From contig MPMT01000011.1 of the NCBI GenBank assembly GCA_002238645.1, positions 1-64,000 of the forward strand: DNA of 64,000 bases, written 5' to 3'. The notes beneath the pieces were generated by a model that saw nothing but the letters and a program-made list of their open reading frames with translations, made no database searches and was not told the origin of the DNA. Numbering within the stretch: the first letter of the stretch is position 1; each line of letters starts with the position of its first letter. Of the stretch, positions 1 to 9,768 are shown piece after piece. This stretch comes from Alphaproteobacteria bacterium bin52. GTDB taxonomy: Bacteria > Pseudomonadota > Alphaproteobacteria > Thalassobaculales > Thalassobaculaceae. Made by a program: the position numbers and the translations under genes.

Positions 1-477
1 GCGCCGGGCAAGACCCCTTTCGTCGCCGCGGTCGAAACTAACGCCGAGGGCCACCCGTTGCGCGTGAAGCTCACCGTGGTCGAGGGCTTCCGACTCACCG
101 AAATCGCCGCCTGGGCGCAGCAGCACCTGAGCCCGGGGACATAGGTGCTCCGATGGGCTGGCCTGCTTCAATGGTGTGACCGCGGCAGGATGCGTTCATG
201 AGCCGGTGGTGACCGGTGGCGGGAAAGCCGCGGTAGAGCGTCCCGAGTTTCGATGGGTGAACACGATCCTCGGAAACATCAAGAGCGCGCTGCGCGGCAC
301 CTACCATGCGATCCGCCCCAAGTATGCACAGCGCTATCTTGCGGTGTTCGAGTACCGGTTCAATCGCCGCTTCGACCTGCCCGACATCATACCAAGACTG
401 GTCTACGTGGCCCTGAGGACGCCGCCAATGCCGGAACGCCTACTCAAGTTGCGCTTAGCTTGAGCGGGAATCAGGAA
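1..477 (+). mobile_element. IS1595-family (ISXO2-like) transposase, 3' part, frameshifted
   Basis: This is the C-terminal half of a DDE transposase that begins before the window. Frame 1 (1-141) reads the conserved run ending in AAWAQQHLSPGT and stops at TAG 142-144. The reading resumes in frame 2 from about 149 with SDGLACFNGV, and continues through WVNTILGNIKSALRGTYHA and YRFNRRFDLPD to a TGA at 461-463. That order is the known IS1595/ISXO2 core. A single-base frameshift near 142-150 therefore kills the gene unless it is a sequencing error. The last bases, about 464-477 (GGGAATCAGGAA), are the likely right terminal end of the element, because the same end recurs inverted at 5401. No left end is visible. 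Confidence 0.85.
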
Positions 478-969
478 TGACTTTGTCGGATTCGCGTGCA
501 GCCTGCTGACGCTGACACCCCATGCATCCTGGCGCCGGCAGCACGCGGGTCACCATGGCGTCTGGAACGATCTCGATCGTCGGCAGAGCGGCGCCGATAT
601 CTATTCCTCCTGCCTGACCGTCGGCGAATACCGGGCTTTGAGCCCAAGGCAGCGTTGGTGGTACCGCACGACGCGGCATCCTATGGTCTCTAACCTTCTG
701 CTGCGGCCCTGCAGAGTTCGACCTACCTGCGCCTGCCGGCGGTCCTGCAATGGTTCACAGACAAAATCGGGTTCCATCACGTGCATCACCTGAACCCGCG
801 CGTGCCCAATTATCGGCTTCAGGAATGCCACGAGCGGATCGCAACACATTGTGATGTTCCGATATTGTCCTTCTTGGAGGGGCTGCAGGCCTTGCGTCTC
901 GTTCTGTGGGACGAGGACCGCGACAAGATGACGACGGTTCGCGAAGCGGCACGCGGGGCCAGGCCGTGA
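476..969 (+). pseudogene. Fatty acid desaturase remnant (DesA type), 5'-truncated and internally deleted
   Basis: Membrane fatty-acid desaturases insert a double bond using a di-iron site held by histidine boxes. Frame 2 from 476 reads a typical central segment with the box QHAGHHG and the downstream text DRRQSGADIYSSCLTV and SPRQRWWYR. The homology breaks at about 697-705 and resumes in frame 1 with ALQSSTYLRLPAVLQWF, then the third box HHVHH and NYRLQECHERI, ending at TGA 967-969. Roughly 100 residues of the usual middle region are missing at the junction. The gene begins exactly where the IS1595-like end stops (477), so the N-terminal third with the first histidine box is lost. It is not expected to be functional. 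The TGA overlaps the GTG start of the next gene. Confidence 0.75.
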
Positions 970-2041
970 AGCTGTTCGAGTGCCAGCACTGCGGCCAACT
1001 GCTCTACTTCGAAAACACGCGGTGCGAGCGCTGCAGACACGTTTTGGGCTATCTGCCCGATGGCACGATTCTGAGCGGCCTGACGGCCGAGGGTGGAGAC
1101 CGCTGGCGTCCGTTGGCCGCCCCGATGAACCTTTCCGCTTCTGCGCCAATGCGGTCTATGACGCCTGCAACTGGCTGGTGCCGGCCGACGGCCCGGAGGC
1201 ATTCTGCCGCGCCTGTCGGCTCAACCGGACGATACCCAACCTCGAAGCGCCCGAAGACCTCCTGCTCTGGCAGCGCCTGGAGGCCGCCAAGCACCACCTC
1301 GTCTACGGGCTGCTGCGCCTCGGACTGCCGCTGGTGAGCAAGTTCGAGGACGCCGAAAAGGGGCTCGCCTTCGACTTCTTAGCCGGCTCGGGCGCGATGT
1401 TCCAGGAAGGCCCGCAGGTCGTCACGGGTCATGCCCAAGGGCTGATCACCATCGATATCGCCGAGGCCGATGACGCCGAACGCGAACGCCATCGCCGCGA
1501 CATGGCGGAGCCCTACCGCACGCTCCTCGGGCATTTCCGCCACGAGATCGGCCACCACTATTGGGAGCGGCTGGTCCGGGAAGGTGTGTGGCACGGAGCC
1601 TTCCGCGAGATGTTCGGTGACGAGCGTCGCGATTACGGCGCCGCCCTGGAAGCGCATTACGCGAACGGCCCGCGGCCCGGCTGGCAGGAGCACTACGTCA
1701 GCGGCTACGCCGGCGCCCACCCTTGGGAGGATTTCGCCGAGACCTGGGCGCACTACCTGCACATCGTTGATACGCTGGAGACCGCGGACGCCTTTGGCAT
1801 GCGAATCCACCCCAAGGTCGGTCGCAAACCCGTGCTTGAGATGGCGATCGATTTCGATCCCTACCGCCAAGGCAACTTCGATGCGCTGGTCGAGGCGTGG
1901 CTGCCGCTCACCTATGCGGTCAACAGCCTCAACCACAGCATGGGCCAGCCGGACCTCTACCCGTTCGTCCTGGCGCCGACAGTCTTAGGGAAGCTCCGCT
2001 TCGTGCACGGTCTCATCCACAGGGGTAGCGGAGAGAAATAG
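966..2041 (+). pseudogene. Zinc-ribbon/zinc-binding metallopeptidase (DUF2248/Peptidase_Mx-like), frameshifted
   Basis: The GTG at 966 overlaps the desaturase stop (GTGA) and opens a frame whose first 20 residues carry a zinc ribbon (CQHCG...CERC). The family text continues to RWRPLA at about 1115, then jumps to another frame with RFCANAVYDACNWLV and CRACRLNRTIPNL. The catalytic HExxH is HEIGH at about 1541-1555, followed by the conserved ETWAHYLHIVDT and NSLNHSMGQPDLYPFVL, to a TAG at 2039-2041. Apart from one frameshift at about 1112-1125 the gene is full length (about 355 residues), so it is either recently inactivated or carries a base-calling error. The family is widespread in alphaproteobacteria, but its substrate is unknown to me. 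Confidence 0.75.
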
Positions 2042-2069
2042 GCCGCGGGCGATTCAGACCACCGACCGC

Positions 2070-2315
2070 TTACACGCCGTCGGGATCGACGAACAAGCAA
2101 TCCTGTGGGTCAGCTTCGAACGGTGCCAATCGAGAGTCGTAGCGGTATCGTGTCGCGCAGTAAGGACAGAGGATCGTCTCCTGGTCGCCGATGTTGATAT
2201 AGACGTGCGGATGATCCTGCGGCGGGGATACGCCGATGCAGTTGAACTCCCTCGCCCCAATGCGGATCTCCGGGACCGCGCGGTCGTTCCGGAATTTCGG
2301 ATAGCGGCTTGCCAT
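2070..2315 (-). CDS. Zinc-finger domain protein (zf-CHCC, NDUFS6-like)
   Basis: An 81-residue protein. Its C-terminal two thirds match the zf-CHCC fold: a Cys in FNCIGVSPP, the DHPHVY segment carrying the His ligand, and CPYC with following YRYD. In mitochondria the homologous fold is the complex I accessory subunit NDUFS6; in alphaproteobacteria it is a small stand-alone protein thought to assist complex I. Two adjacent ATGs (2313-2315 and 2316-2318) are possible starts. The reading frame stays open far upstream to 2993, but that extension looks like noise. It lies on the same strand as, and downstream of, the 191-residue unknown gene and groEL. Confidence 0.75.
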   Translation of the reverse strand: MASRYPKFRNDRAVPEIRIGAREFNCIGVSPPQDHPHVYINIGDQETILCPYCATRYRYDSRLAPFEADPQDCLFVDPDGV

Positions 2316-2548
2316 CATAGTCGCTCCAGAACGGCTCGACGATATCGCGCTCGACGAGGCCACGGACCACCCTCGGGCCACTTGAGCGGATGCCCCCCGA
2401 AATGCCGGCAATGCAGCACTGCCTGCATAAGTGTGGCGAGGTAGAGCACTGCCCTCCGCTTCCCAGGAGTCAATCCCGTTTATGTCGAACTGCGAGTTGG
2501 CCGCCGTCGGACAGTCGAATTGCTCGGGCATACGGGTCGACTTCGACG
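2316..2548 (-). other. Spacer with no recognisable gene
   Basis: About 230 bases lie between the zinc-finger gene and the unknown membrane protein. All three minus frames show short open stretches, one reading VERDIVEPFWSDYDGKPL, which look coding-like but have no start and match no family I know. It may hold the remains of another gene. No hairpin or promoter stands out. Confidence 0.4.
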
Positions 2549-3124
2549 TCACACGACGTTGGAACTCAATGGTTCCAAGGTCAACGCTGACGCCGAGGGC
2601 CGCGAACTGCCCTCGCGAAAGTCCGGCTGGACGATGTCGATCGACGCGATGCCAGCCAGATGTTGTTGGTTGGACCAAAGGTTGCTCACATCTGGCTCGG
2701 AAACCTTGTCGCCGTCCAGGCGCGACATGGCAAAGAGCACTGCAGCGCCAAGTGCGAGCCAAACCAGCCAGTTCGTAGACCCCGACTTCTGCTTCTGATC
2801 CCCGGTGCTCCTGTCCTGCGCGGACTTGGCCGACTGCGAGCCGTGCCTGGGCAAGCAATTCACCAAGCGAACGGCGATCGACTGTCGATCCGACACCTTC
2901 CAATCCCCTCCGGGGAGCGCACCAATTGTTGCCGCCAGAGCATGCGTCGCAGCTTCCTTGGGCAATTCGGACAGACGAGCGGCCTCGCCCCACGGGTCGA
3001 GGCCAAGCCGCGCCAGCGCGGAGAGGACGGTGAGCTGTTGTCCGCTCTTCTCTTCGCCAACGAATGCGAAAAGAAACTCGTTAAACTCGGAATGACCGAG
3101 CGAATATTCGGGACGCAGAGCCAT
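2549..3124 (-). CDS. Hypothetical protein with one membrane segment
   Basis: A 191-residue protein I cannot assign to a named family. The first 95 residues are soluble and well composed, with FLFAFVGEEKSGQQLTVLSA and LDPWGEAARLSELPKEAAT. A basic, Gln/Ser-rich linker follows, then a single hydrophobic segment (WLVWLALGAAVLFAM, about residues 119-135) and a 55-residue tail that may face the periplasm. The start is supported by AAGGAGG a few bases before the ATG at 3124. It is codirectional with groES-groEL, about 200 bases downstream of groEL, and may be cotranscribed. The N-terminal half looks like a conserved small regulatory or adaptor domain, but no function is claimed. Confidence 0.65.
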   Translation of the reverse strand: MALRPEYSLGHSEFNEFLFAFVGEEKSGQQLTVLSALARLGLDPWGEAARLSELPKEAATHALAATIGALPGGDWKVSDRQSIAVRLVNCLPRHGSQSAKSAQDRSTGDQKQKSGSTNWLVWLALGAAVLFAMSRLDGDKVSEPDVSNLWSNQQHLAGIASIDIVQPDFREGSSRPSASALTLEPLSSNVV

Positions 3125-3327
3125 CTCATTCCTCCTTCAGGATGCGCAGCTTATACAAGACCAAGGCAAAGCAGCCGACGCCCCAGTTGAATAGGCCTGC
3201 TGTCTCCGCCGGCTCAGTGGCCGTTTGAAGACCGGTGGCAAGGCGGGCGCATTTCCTTTCAACCCGCTGCTGGCAGCGACCGCGAGTCTAAGAGTCCGCG
3301 CCACTCATGCCACCGCCCTGCACGGCC

Positions 3328-4923
<1,596 letters not shown>

Positions 4924-4937
4924 TTAGACTCCAGTCC

Positions 4938-5261
4938 CTACGCGGCCTTCGCGGCTTTGCTTTTCGTGGCGGCACGTTCGACCACGCCCATGATGTCGGA
5001 CTCCTTCATGATCATGAGGGTTGCGTCATCAAGCTTGACTTCGCTTCCCGACCACTTCCCGAACAGCACACGGTCGCCGGCCCTGACCTCAAGAGCGTGC
5101 AACGCGCCATTCGCATCGCGGGCGCCGGGCCCGGCGGCGACAACCTCACCTTCCATCGGCTTTTCCTGCGCCGTGTCAGGAATGATGATGCCGCCAGAGG
5201 TCCTCGCCTCGGGTTCGACAGGGCGGATCAGGACCCGGTCCTGCAACGGGCGCAATTTCAT
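4938..5261 (-). CDS. groS: Co-chaperonin GroES (10 kDa subunit)
   Basis: A 107-residue lid protein for GroEL. It has the family text [16 protein letters not shown], the mobile loop [18 protein letters not shown], which contacts GroEL, and [15 protein letters not shown]. The ATG at 5259-5261 is chosen because GGAGGAGG lies seven bases upstream and the family begins there; the longer open frame to 5414 runs into the leader. The C-terminus is extended by a Lys/Ala tail ([10 protein letters not shown]), longer than the usual 95-97 residues. It is first in the groES-groEL operon. Confidence 0.96.
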   Translation of the reverse strand: MKLRPLQDRVLIRPVEPEARTSGGIIIPDTAQEKPMEGEVVAAGPGARDANGALHALEVRAGDRVLFGKWSGSEVKLDDATLMIMKESDIMGVVERAATKSKAAKAA

Positions 5262-5299
5262 TGACGGCCTCCTCCGACCAATATTTCTGAAGAATTCGG

Positions 5300-5342
5300 T
5301 TCTATCGGAAAGAAATCGGTAGAACGCGTCTATTAGATGGGG
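5300..5342 (-). promoter_or_regulatory. groES leader: imperfect inverted repeat and sigma32-like -10
   Basis: Read on the minus strand, CCCCATCT (5335-5342) resembles the -10 element of heat-shock sigma32 promoters. Just downstream is an imperfect inverted repeat, TTCTACCGA-7 nt-CCGATAGAA (5300-5324), in the presumed leader. No CIRCE element (TTAGCACTC-N9-GAGTGCTAA) is present. The -35 partner is not convincing, so the assignment is tentative. Confidence 0.3.
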
Positions 5343-5400
5343 CGGAGCGATTCTAAATACAATCGAGCGGATGCCAGGGAAGAAATAAAAGCAAAATTTT

Positions 5401-5555
5401 TTCCTGATTCCCACTCAAGCTAAGCGCAACTTGAGTAGCCGTTCCGGCATTGGCGGCGTCCTCAGGGCCACGTAGACCAGTCTGGGGATGATGTCGGGCA
5501 GGTCGAAGCGGCGATTGAACCGGTACTCGAACACCGCAAGATAGCGCTGTGCATA
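5401..5555 (-). mobile_element. Inverted copy of the IS1595-like 3' end
   Basis: This 155-nt segment is the reverse complement of 323-477 with about four mismatches. It encodes the last 46-47 residues of the same transposase (YAQRYLAVFEYRFNRRFDL onward) and the same terminal TTCCTGATTCCC. The homology ends sharply at 5555, where an IS3 fragment begins in the other direction, so this copy is a truncated remnant. Together the two copies form inward-facing right ends around 478-5400. Confidence 0.85.
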
Positions 5556-5558
5556 TCT

Positions 5559-5697
5559 CAGACCGACTTCACCTGGCTCAGGGTGATCGGCTGGGGCTGG
5601 TTCTATCTCTCGACGATCCTGGACGACTTCTCCCGCTACGTCATCACCTGGAAGCTGTGCACCACGATGAAGGCCAGTGATGTCACTGACACGCTGA
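5559..5697 (+). mobile_element. IS3-family transposase (OrfB) fragment
   Basis: The frame reads QTDFTWLRVIGWGWFYLST followed by ILDDFSRYVITWKLCTTMK and DVTDTL. This is the start of the DDE integrase core of an IS3-family OrfB, and includes the first catalytic Asp in QTDFT. Only about 46 residues remain of roughly 280. It is abutted on the left by the IS1595-like end and on the right by the tyrS-like 46-nt repeat. No terminal repeat is recognisable. Confidence 0.75.
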
Positions 5698-5743
5698 GTC
5701 CGCTTGAACGACGAGGTGAATTCAGTCATCGGGGTGCACTCCG
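5698..5743 (-). repeat. 46-nt copy of the tyrS 5' end
   Basis: This matches 8726-8771 at 43 of 46 positions in the same orientation. It covers the tyrS ATG, the first codons (MTEFTSSF) and about 14 bases of leader. After the match the frame drifts into the IS3 fragment, so no synthetase is encoded here. It marks a rearrangement that duplicated the front of tyrS. Confidence 0.8.
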
Positions 5744-6231
5744 ACACGGTCCCCCGCAACGCCGGTGCGAAGGTCATCCGCGCCGGCCTCGCACAGCCAG
5801 GTTCGGTGCGCTCCGCAGGAGCAAGCCTCCGGGCCCTTCCGCTGCAACCGCGTGTCGGTACTCCGCACCCACGAACGGGCCCTCCGGTCCTGGCCGCCCG
5901 GCGCCACCGGGCCATGGTCCCACTACCGGATTCGGTCAGGTTCAGGCTTTCGAGAACCACCCGGCCGGCACCCTGATCACGCGTGAGGCCGAAGTGATTC
6001 CGGCCGGGCGTGCGGGTACTGTCGCACAGGTGGTCGTGACCAGTGCTGCGCAAGGGACAACGGCACCATCGATGTCGACCAAACCGTGGCGAAGCTTCGA
6101 ACCAGTGCACGGGTTGTCGTGTTCCCGAACTCCGCGATCTGCCTTCCAGTCTGTCCATGCCCACCCTGTCCCTGCGATCCTGCCATCCGGGAGAGATCCC
6201 GCGAGGACGTATCAGGCCTGCCTCTCTATAT
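5744..6231. other. Intergenic region, no recognised gene
   Basis: About 490 bases between the tyrS fragment and the ATPase operator. Open frames exist on both strands but none has family-like text or a credible start. It is probably decayed mobile or accessory DNA. Confidence 0.4.
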
Positions 6232-6272
6232 ATCCTTGCATTTATGGCATTGTGCGCCATATATACAAGGAT
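6232..6272 (+). promoter_or_regulatory. Two-arm palindrome overlapping the ATPase start codon
   Basis: ATCCTTG (6232-6238) pairs with CAAGGAT (6266-6272) and TATGGC (6243-6248) pairs with GCCATA (6256-6261); both pairs are centred on the same base, 6252. The surrounding bases are AT-rich (CTATATATCC, ATATATACAAGG) in an otherwise GC-rich sequence. The right arm covers the ATG at 6271. It could be an operator, as in autoregulated modules, or an mRNA hairpin hiding the start. Confidence 0.6.
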
Positions 6273-7434
6273 GATACCGCGTCATAAATCACAGCTCCTC
6301 CGTGACCGGCTTGACCAGTTCCCCGCCGTGGCCCTCCTCGGCCCGCGCCAGACAGGCAAGACCACCCTGGCCAAGGTTATTGCCGAAGAGCGGGCCAGCA
6401 TCTATCTCGACCTTGAGAGCCAGGCGGACCGCGAGAAGCTGAGCGATGCCGCACCTTACCTGTCCGGGCACGCAGGGGAGCTGGTGATTATCGACGAGGT
6501 GCAGCGAGCGCCGGAGCTGTTCCAGACCCTTCGCGGCCTCATCGACCAGGGGCGCCGCCGCGGCATCCGGGCCGGCCGGTTCCTGCTTCTGGGTTCCGCG
6601 TCGATCGACTTGCTCAAGCAGTCGGGAGAGTCCCTTGCCGGCCGCATCGCGTATGTCGAACTCGGTCCGCTCACCGTTCATGAAGTGGGCGCTGCCCTGC
6701 GCGACGAGCTCTGGATCCGGGGCGGTTTCCCGGACAGTTTTCTTGCCGATAGCGACGACGCCAGCGCGGTCTGGCGGGAGAACTTCGTGCGCACCTACCT
6801 GGAGCGTGACATCCCGCAGCTTGGTCCGCGCGTGCCGGCGGAAACGCTGCGCCGCTTCTGGACAATGCTGGCCCACATGCAGGGCGGCCTGCTCAACGCG
6901 GCCCGGCTCGCGCGCAGCCTTGCCGTCGACGGCAAGACGGTCGCCCGGTATCTCGACCTGCTCGTCGATCTTCTGCTGGTGCGGCGCCTGCAACCGTTTC
7001 ACGTCAACGTCGGCAAGCGCCTGGTGAAATCACCGAAGCTCCATGTCCGCGACAGCGGTATCGTTCACGCGCTGCTCGGGCTCGATGACCGGGACGCGGT
7101 ACTGGGTCATCCGGTCGCAGGCGGGAGCTGGGAAGGGTTCGTGGTGGAGAACCTCCTCGGCGCGGCTCCGGAGCGTGTGAAGCCGTGGTTCTACCGAACC
7201 GCCGCCGGCGCCGAAATCGACCTGCTGCTCGAGATGCCGGGCGGAGACCTGTGGGCGGTGGAAATCAAGCGCGGACTGGCGCCGAGACTCGACAGGGGAT
7301 TTCACCACGCACGACAGGACCTCGATCCGAACCGCTCCTTCGTCGTGTATTCGGGCGACGAACGGTACCCCGCAGGCGAGGGTGTCGAAGCGATCGGCCT
7401 GGAGGAACTGACATCCCTCCTCGCCGCTGCATGA
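6271..7434 (+). CDS. ATP-binding protein, AAA_14 plus DUF4143
   Basis: A 387-residue protein of a large family of single-gene ATPases common in bacteria and archaea; its biological role is not settled. Walker A is GPRQTGKT at residues 24-31 and Walker B is LVIIDEVQ at about 70-77. The C-terminal half (RDSGIVHALLGL, EGFVVENLL, AEIDLLLEM, WAVEIKRG) is DUF4143, which has nuclease-like acidic and Lys positions. The start at 6271 fits family members that begin MIPR; an in-frame ATG at 6244 would add nine residues. No Shine-Dalgarno of normal spacing is visible for 6271, and its ATG lies in a palindrome. It is transcribed toward tyrS. It may be part of an addiction-like or accessory module, but no partner gene is next to it. 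Confidence 0.85.
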   Translation: MIPRHKSQLLRDRLDQFPAVALLGPRQTGKTTLAKVIAEERASIYLDLESQADREKLSDAAPYLSGHAGELVIIDEVQRAPELFQTLRGLIDQGRRRGIRAGRFLLLGSASIDLLKQSGESLAGRIAYVELGPLTVHEVGAALRDELWIRGGFPDSFLADSDDASAVWRENFVRTYLERDIPQLGPRVPAETLRRFWTMLAHMQGGLLNAARLARSLAVDGKTVARYLDLLVDLLLVRRLQPFHVNVGKRLVKSPKLHVRDSGIVHALLGLDDRDAVLGHPVAGGSWEGFVVENLLGAAPERVKPWFYRTAAGAEIDLLLEMPGGDLWAVEIKRGLAPRLDRGFHHARQDLDPNRSFVVYSGDERYPAGEGVEAIGLEELTSLLAAA

Positions 7435-7439
7435 CGGCC

Positions 7440-7465
7440 GAACCCGGACGACGCGCGACGGGTTC
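7440..7465. terminator. Hairpin between convergent genes
   Basis: GAACCCG (7440-7446) and CGGGTTC (7459-7465) form a perfect 7-bp stem with a 12-nt loop. It lies between the ATPase gene and the convergent tyrS. There is no T-run on either side, so it would be a weak or Rho-assisted terminator. Confidence 0.35.
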
Positions 7466-7497
7466 CTGCGCCGACGTGGTTGGGGCCCGATCCTGGC

Positions 7498-8757
7498 CTA
7501 TGCGATGCCGGCACGCAGCAGGGCGTGGCGCTTGCGTCCCGAGGACAGCTTGACGATCCCTTCGGCGTCAAGGTCCGCCAGACCGACCCGGTACTCCTCG
7601 CTGCTCACCACCACGTCATTGATCCGCGCACCCCCGTTCCTGATCAGCTTGCGCCCCTCACCGTTGCTCGCGACCAGGCCGCTGCGCCGCAGCGCTTCCA
7701 CGACCCACAGTCCGTCCTCCAGGTCCTGACGGTCGACCGGCAGGCTCGGCAGTTCTCCGCCCCTGCCGCCTTCCTCAAACGTCCTGCGAGCGGTCTCGGC
7801 CGCGGCCTGCGCCGCCCCGGAACCGTGACACAACCCGGTTACCTCGTCCGCCAGGACCTTTTTGGCGTGGTTGAGTTCCCGGCCCTCGAGTGCCGCAAGC
7901 CGCCGGATCTCCTCGAGCGGGAGATCGGTAAACAGCTGCAGGAACCGGCCCACGTCACCGTCCTCGGTGTTTCGCCAGAACTGCCAGAAGTCGTACGGGC
8001 TCAGTCGTTCGGCGTTGAGCCAGATCGCGCCCTGGGCCGTCTTGCCCATCTTCGCGCCCGACGCCGTGGTGATCAGGGGCGACGTCAGGCCGTGGATGGC
8101 CTGCCGGTCGATTCGGCGCGCCAGTTCGACGCCGTTTACGATGTTGCCCCACTGGTCCGATCCGCCCATCTGCAGTTCGCACCCGTAGCGGCGCCGCAGT
8201 TCCAGAAAGTCGTACGCCTGCAGGATCATGTAGTTGAACTCGAGGAACGACAGCGGCTGTTCGCGCTCCAGCCTGAGCTTGACACTGTCGAACGACAGCA
8301 TGCGGTTGACGGAAAAATACCGGCCGACCTTGCGCAGAAACGGGATGTAGCGCAGCGTCGAGAGCCATTCGTCGTTGTCGCACATGACGGCACCGGTCGG
8401 ACCGTCGCCGAAGGTGACGTAGCGCTCGAAGATGCGCCGGATTCCCGCCTTGTTGCGCCCGATGTCCTCGTCGCTCAGCAGCTGTCGGGCATCGTCGCGC
8501 CCGGACGGGTCCCCGACCTTGGTGGTTCCTCCGCCCATGAGCACGATCGGGCGATGACCGCAGCGCTGCAAGTGCCGCAACATCATGATCTGGAGCAGGC
8601 TGCCGACATGCAGGCTGTCAGCGGTGCAGTCGAACCCGATATAGGCCGTCACGACCTTGTTGTTCATCAGCGTGTCAAGGCCACCGGCATCGGTTGCCTG
8701 GTGAATGAACCCGCGTTCGCTCATTGTCCGCATGAACGACGAGGTGAATTCGGTCAT
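7498..8757 (-). CDS. tyrS: Tyrosyl-tRNA synthetase
   Basis: A 419-residue class I synthetase that charges tRNA-Tyr. The HIGH motif appears as HVGS (residues 51-54) after YIGFDCTADSL, and the KMSKS loop as KMGKT. The tyrosine pocket text FLEFNYMILQAYDF and GGSDQWGNI is intact, and an S4-like RNA-binding domain forms the C-terminus (RKLIRNGGARIND). The ATG at 8755-8757 is chosen over the longer open frame because the family begins near MTEF. It is last in a leftward run anmK-LLM-LLM-tyrS. Its first 46 bases are duplicated at 5698-5743. Confidence 0.97.
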   Translation of the reverse strand: MTEFTSSFMRTMSERGFIHQATDAGGLDTLMNNKVVTAYIGFDCTADSLHVGSLLQIMMLRHLQRCGHRPIVLMGGGTTKVGDPSGRDDARQLLSDEDIGRNKAGIRRIFERYVTFGDGPTGAVMCDNDEWLSTLRYIPFLRKVGRYFSVNRMLSFDSVKLRLEREQPLSFLEFNYMILQAYDFLELRRRYGCELQMGGSDQWGNIVNGVELARRIDRQAIHGLTSPLITTASGAKMGKTAQGAIWLNAERLSPYDFWQFWRNTEDGDVGRFLQLFTDLPLEEIRRLAALEGRELNHAKKVLADEVTGLCHGSGAAQAAAETARRTFEEGGRGGELPSLPVDRQDLEDGLWVVEALRRSGLVASNGEGRKLIRNGGARINDVVVSSEEYRVGLADLDAEGIVKLSSGRKRHALLRAGIA

Positions 8758-8771
8758 CGGGATGCACTCCG
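8726..8771 (-). repeat. tyrS 5' end, parent copy of the 46-nt repeat
   Basis: This holds the tyrS start codon, early codons and leader, and is repeated at 5698-5743 with three mismatches. Homology does not extend further on either side. Confidence 0.8.
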
Positions 8772-8834
8772 GATCGCCCGGGTCTGGGAAGCCGCGGGTG
8801 TAGCATGCTCCTCCGGGCCTCTCAACAAGGCCGG

Positions 8835-9740
8835 TCACGCCGGCGCGTAGACCCCGAACACCTCCGCGAATGCCTTCATCTGGTTGCCGACGGCCGACGA
8901 GGGCACCAGGATCGGGGTCCTGACACCCGCCTCGACGAGTTCTTCCACGCCTTCCCTGATTCGCCCGGGCCGGCCAGCCAGGGTGGTGTCGTCGAGCCAG
9001 CGGTCGGACAGCCTGGCAGCGACCGCCGCGTCGTCCCGGTCAAGGACCCGCTCGACCTCGTCCATTTCCTCGGCGTACCCGGCCTCGCGCCAGTACGCCC
9101 GGTAGTACGGCAACCGGGCATAGCGTGACAGGGTCCGGCGATTGACGGCGCGGGCCGCCTCGAGGTCCTCACTCACGCAGGTCGGCGTCATGCAGGCAAC
9201 CTCGAACTTCGGGTCCGCGCGCACCGCGAAAGGCAGGGCTTCGAGCGAGGCCGCGATCCGACTCCGGCAGGCGTTGGCAAAGACGACCCCGTCCGCGATC
9301 TCGCCCGCCAGGGTGATCATCCGCGGACGCATCGCGGCAAGCACAACCGGGGGCAGGCTGCCAGTGCGCGGAACAGCGCGCAGCCGGTCGACGAAGCCGC
9401 GCATGTCCTCGAGCGGCCGTCCCGCGCTGAGCCCGAGGCGCCTGTGGGTGGACTGGTGCGAAACGCCGATGCCGAACCGGAACCGTCCGCCCGACACCTC
9501 GTGCAGGAAGCCTGCGGCCTGGGCGAACTCGTCCACCGGCTGGAAGTAGATCGGCGCGATCGAGGTGGCGAAGGTCAGGCGTTCGGTGACATGGGCGAGC
9601 GCATGGCACAGACTCAGTCCGGCAAACGGACTCGGAACCCACAGACCGGCAAAGCCGCGGCGTTCAATCTCGCCCGCCAGTTCGAGCGTCTGGCGCCGAC
9701 GGCCCGGAACCGCGGTCAGGCTGAGGGCCGGCATGGTCAT
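8835..9740 (-). CDS. LLM-class (luciferase-like) flavin-dependent oxidoreductase
   Basis: A 301-residue TIM-barrel protein of the bacterial luciferase/F420-dependent reductase superfamily. Typical text includes FAGLWVPSPFAGLS, ERLTFATSIAPIY, VSGGRFRFGIGVSH and VVLAAMRPRMITLAGEIADGVVF. Members use FMN or F420; which one, and the substrate, cannot be read here. The ATG at 9738-9740 is preferred over an earlier one at 9782, which would overlap the upstream gene. It lies 28 bases after another LLM gene and 77 bases before tyrS. Confidence 0.85.
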   Translation of the reverse strand: MTMPALSLTAVPGRRRQTLELAGEIERRGFAGLWVPSPFAGLSLCHALAHVTERLTFATSIAPIYFQPVDEFAQAAGFLHEVSGGRFRFGIGVSHQSTHRRLGLSAGRPLEDMRGFVDRLRAVPRTGSLPPVVLAAMRPRMITLAGEIADGVVFANACRSRIAASLEALPFAVRADPKFEVACMTPTCVSEDLEAARAVNRRTLSRYARLPYYRAYWREAGYAEEMDEVERVLDRDDAAVAARLSDRWLDDTTLAGRPGRIREGVEELVEAGVRTPILVPSSAVGNQMKAFAEVFGVYAPA

Positions 9741-9768
9741 GGCGTCTCTCCGGTCGTGGGTCGGCAGG

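Noticed and set aside
5262-5414. N-terminal extension of groES
   Set aside because: The family start is at 5261 with GGAGGAGG upstream; the extension is leader and IS end.
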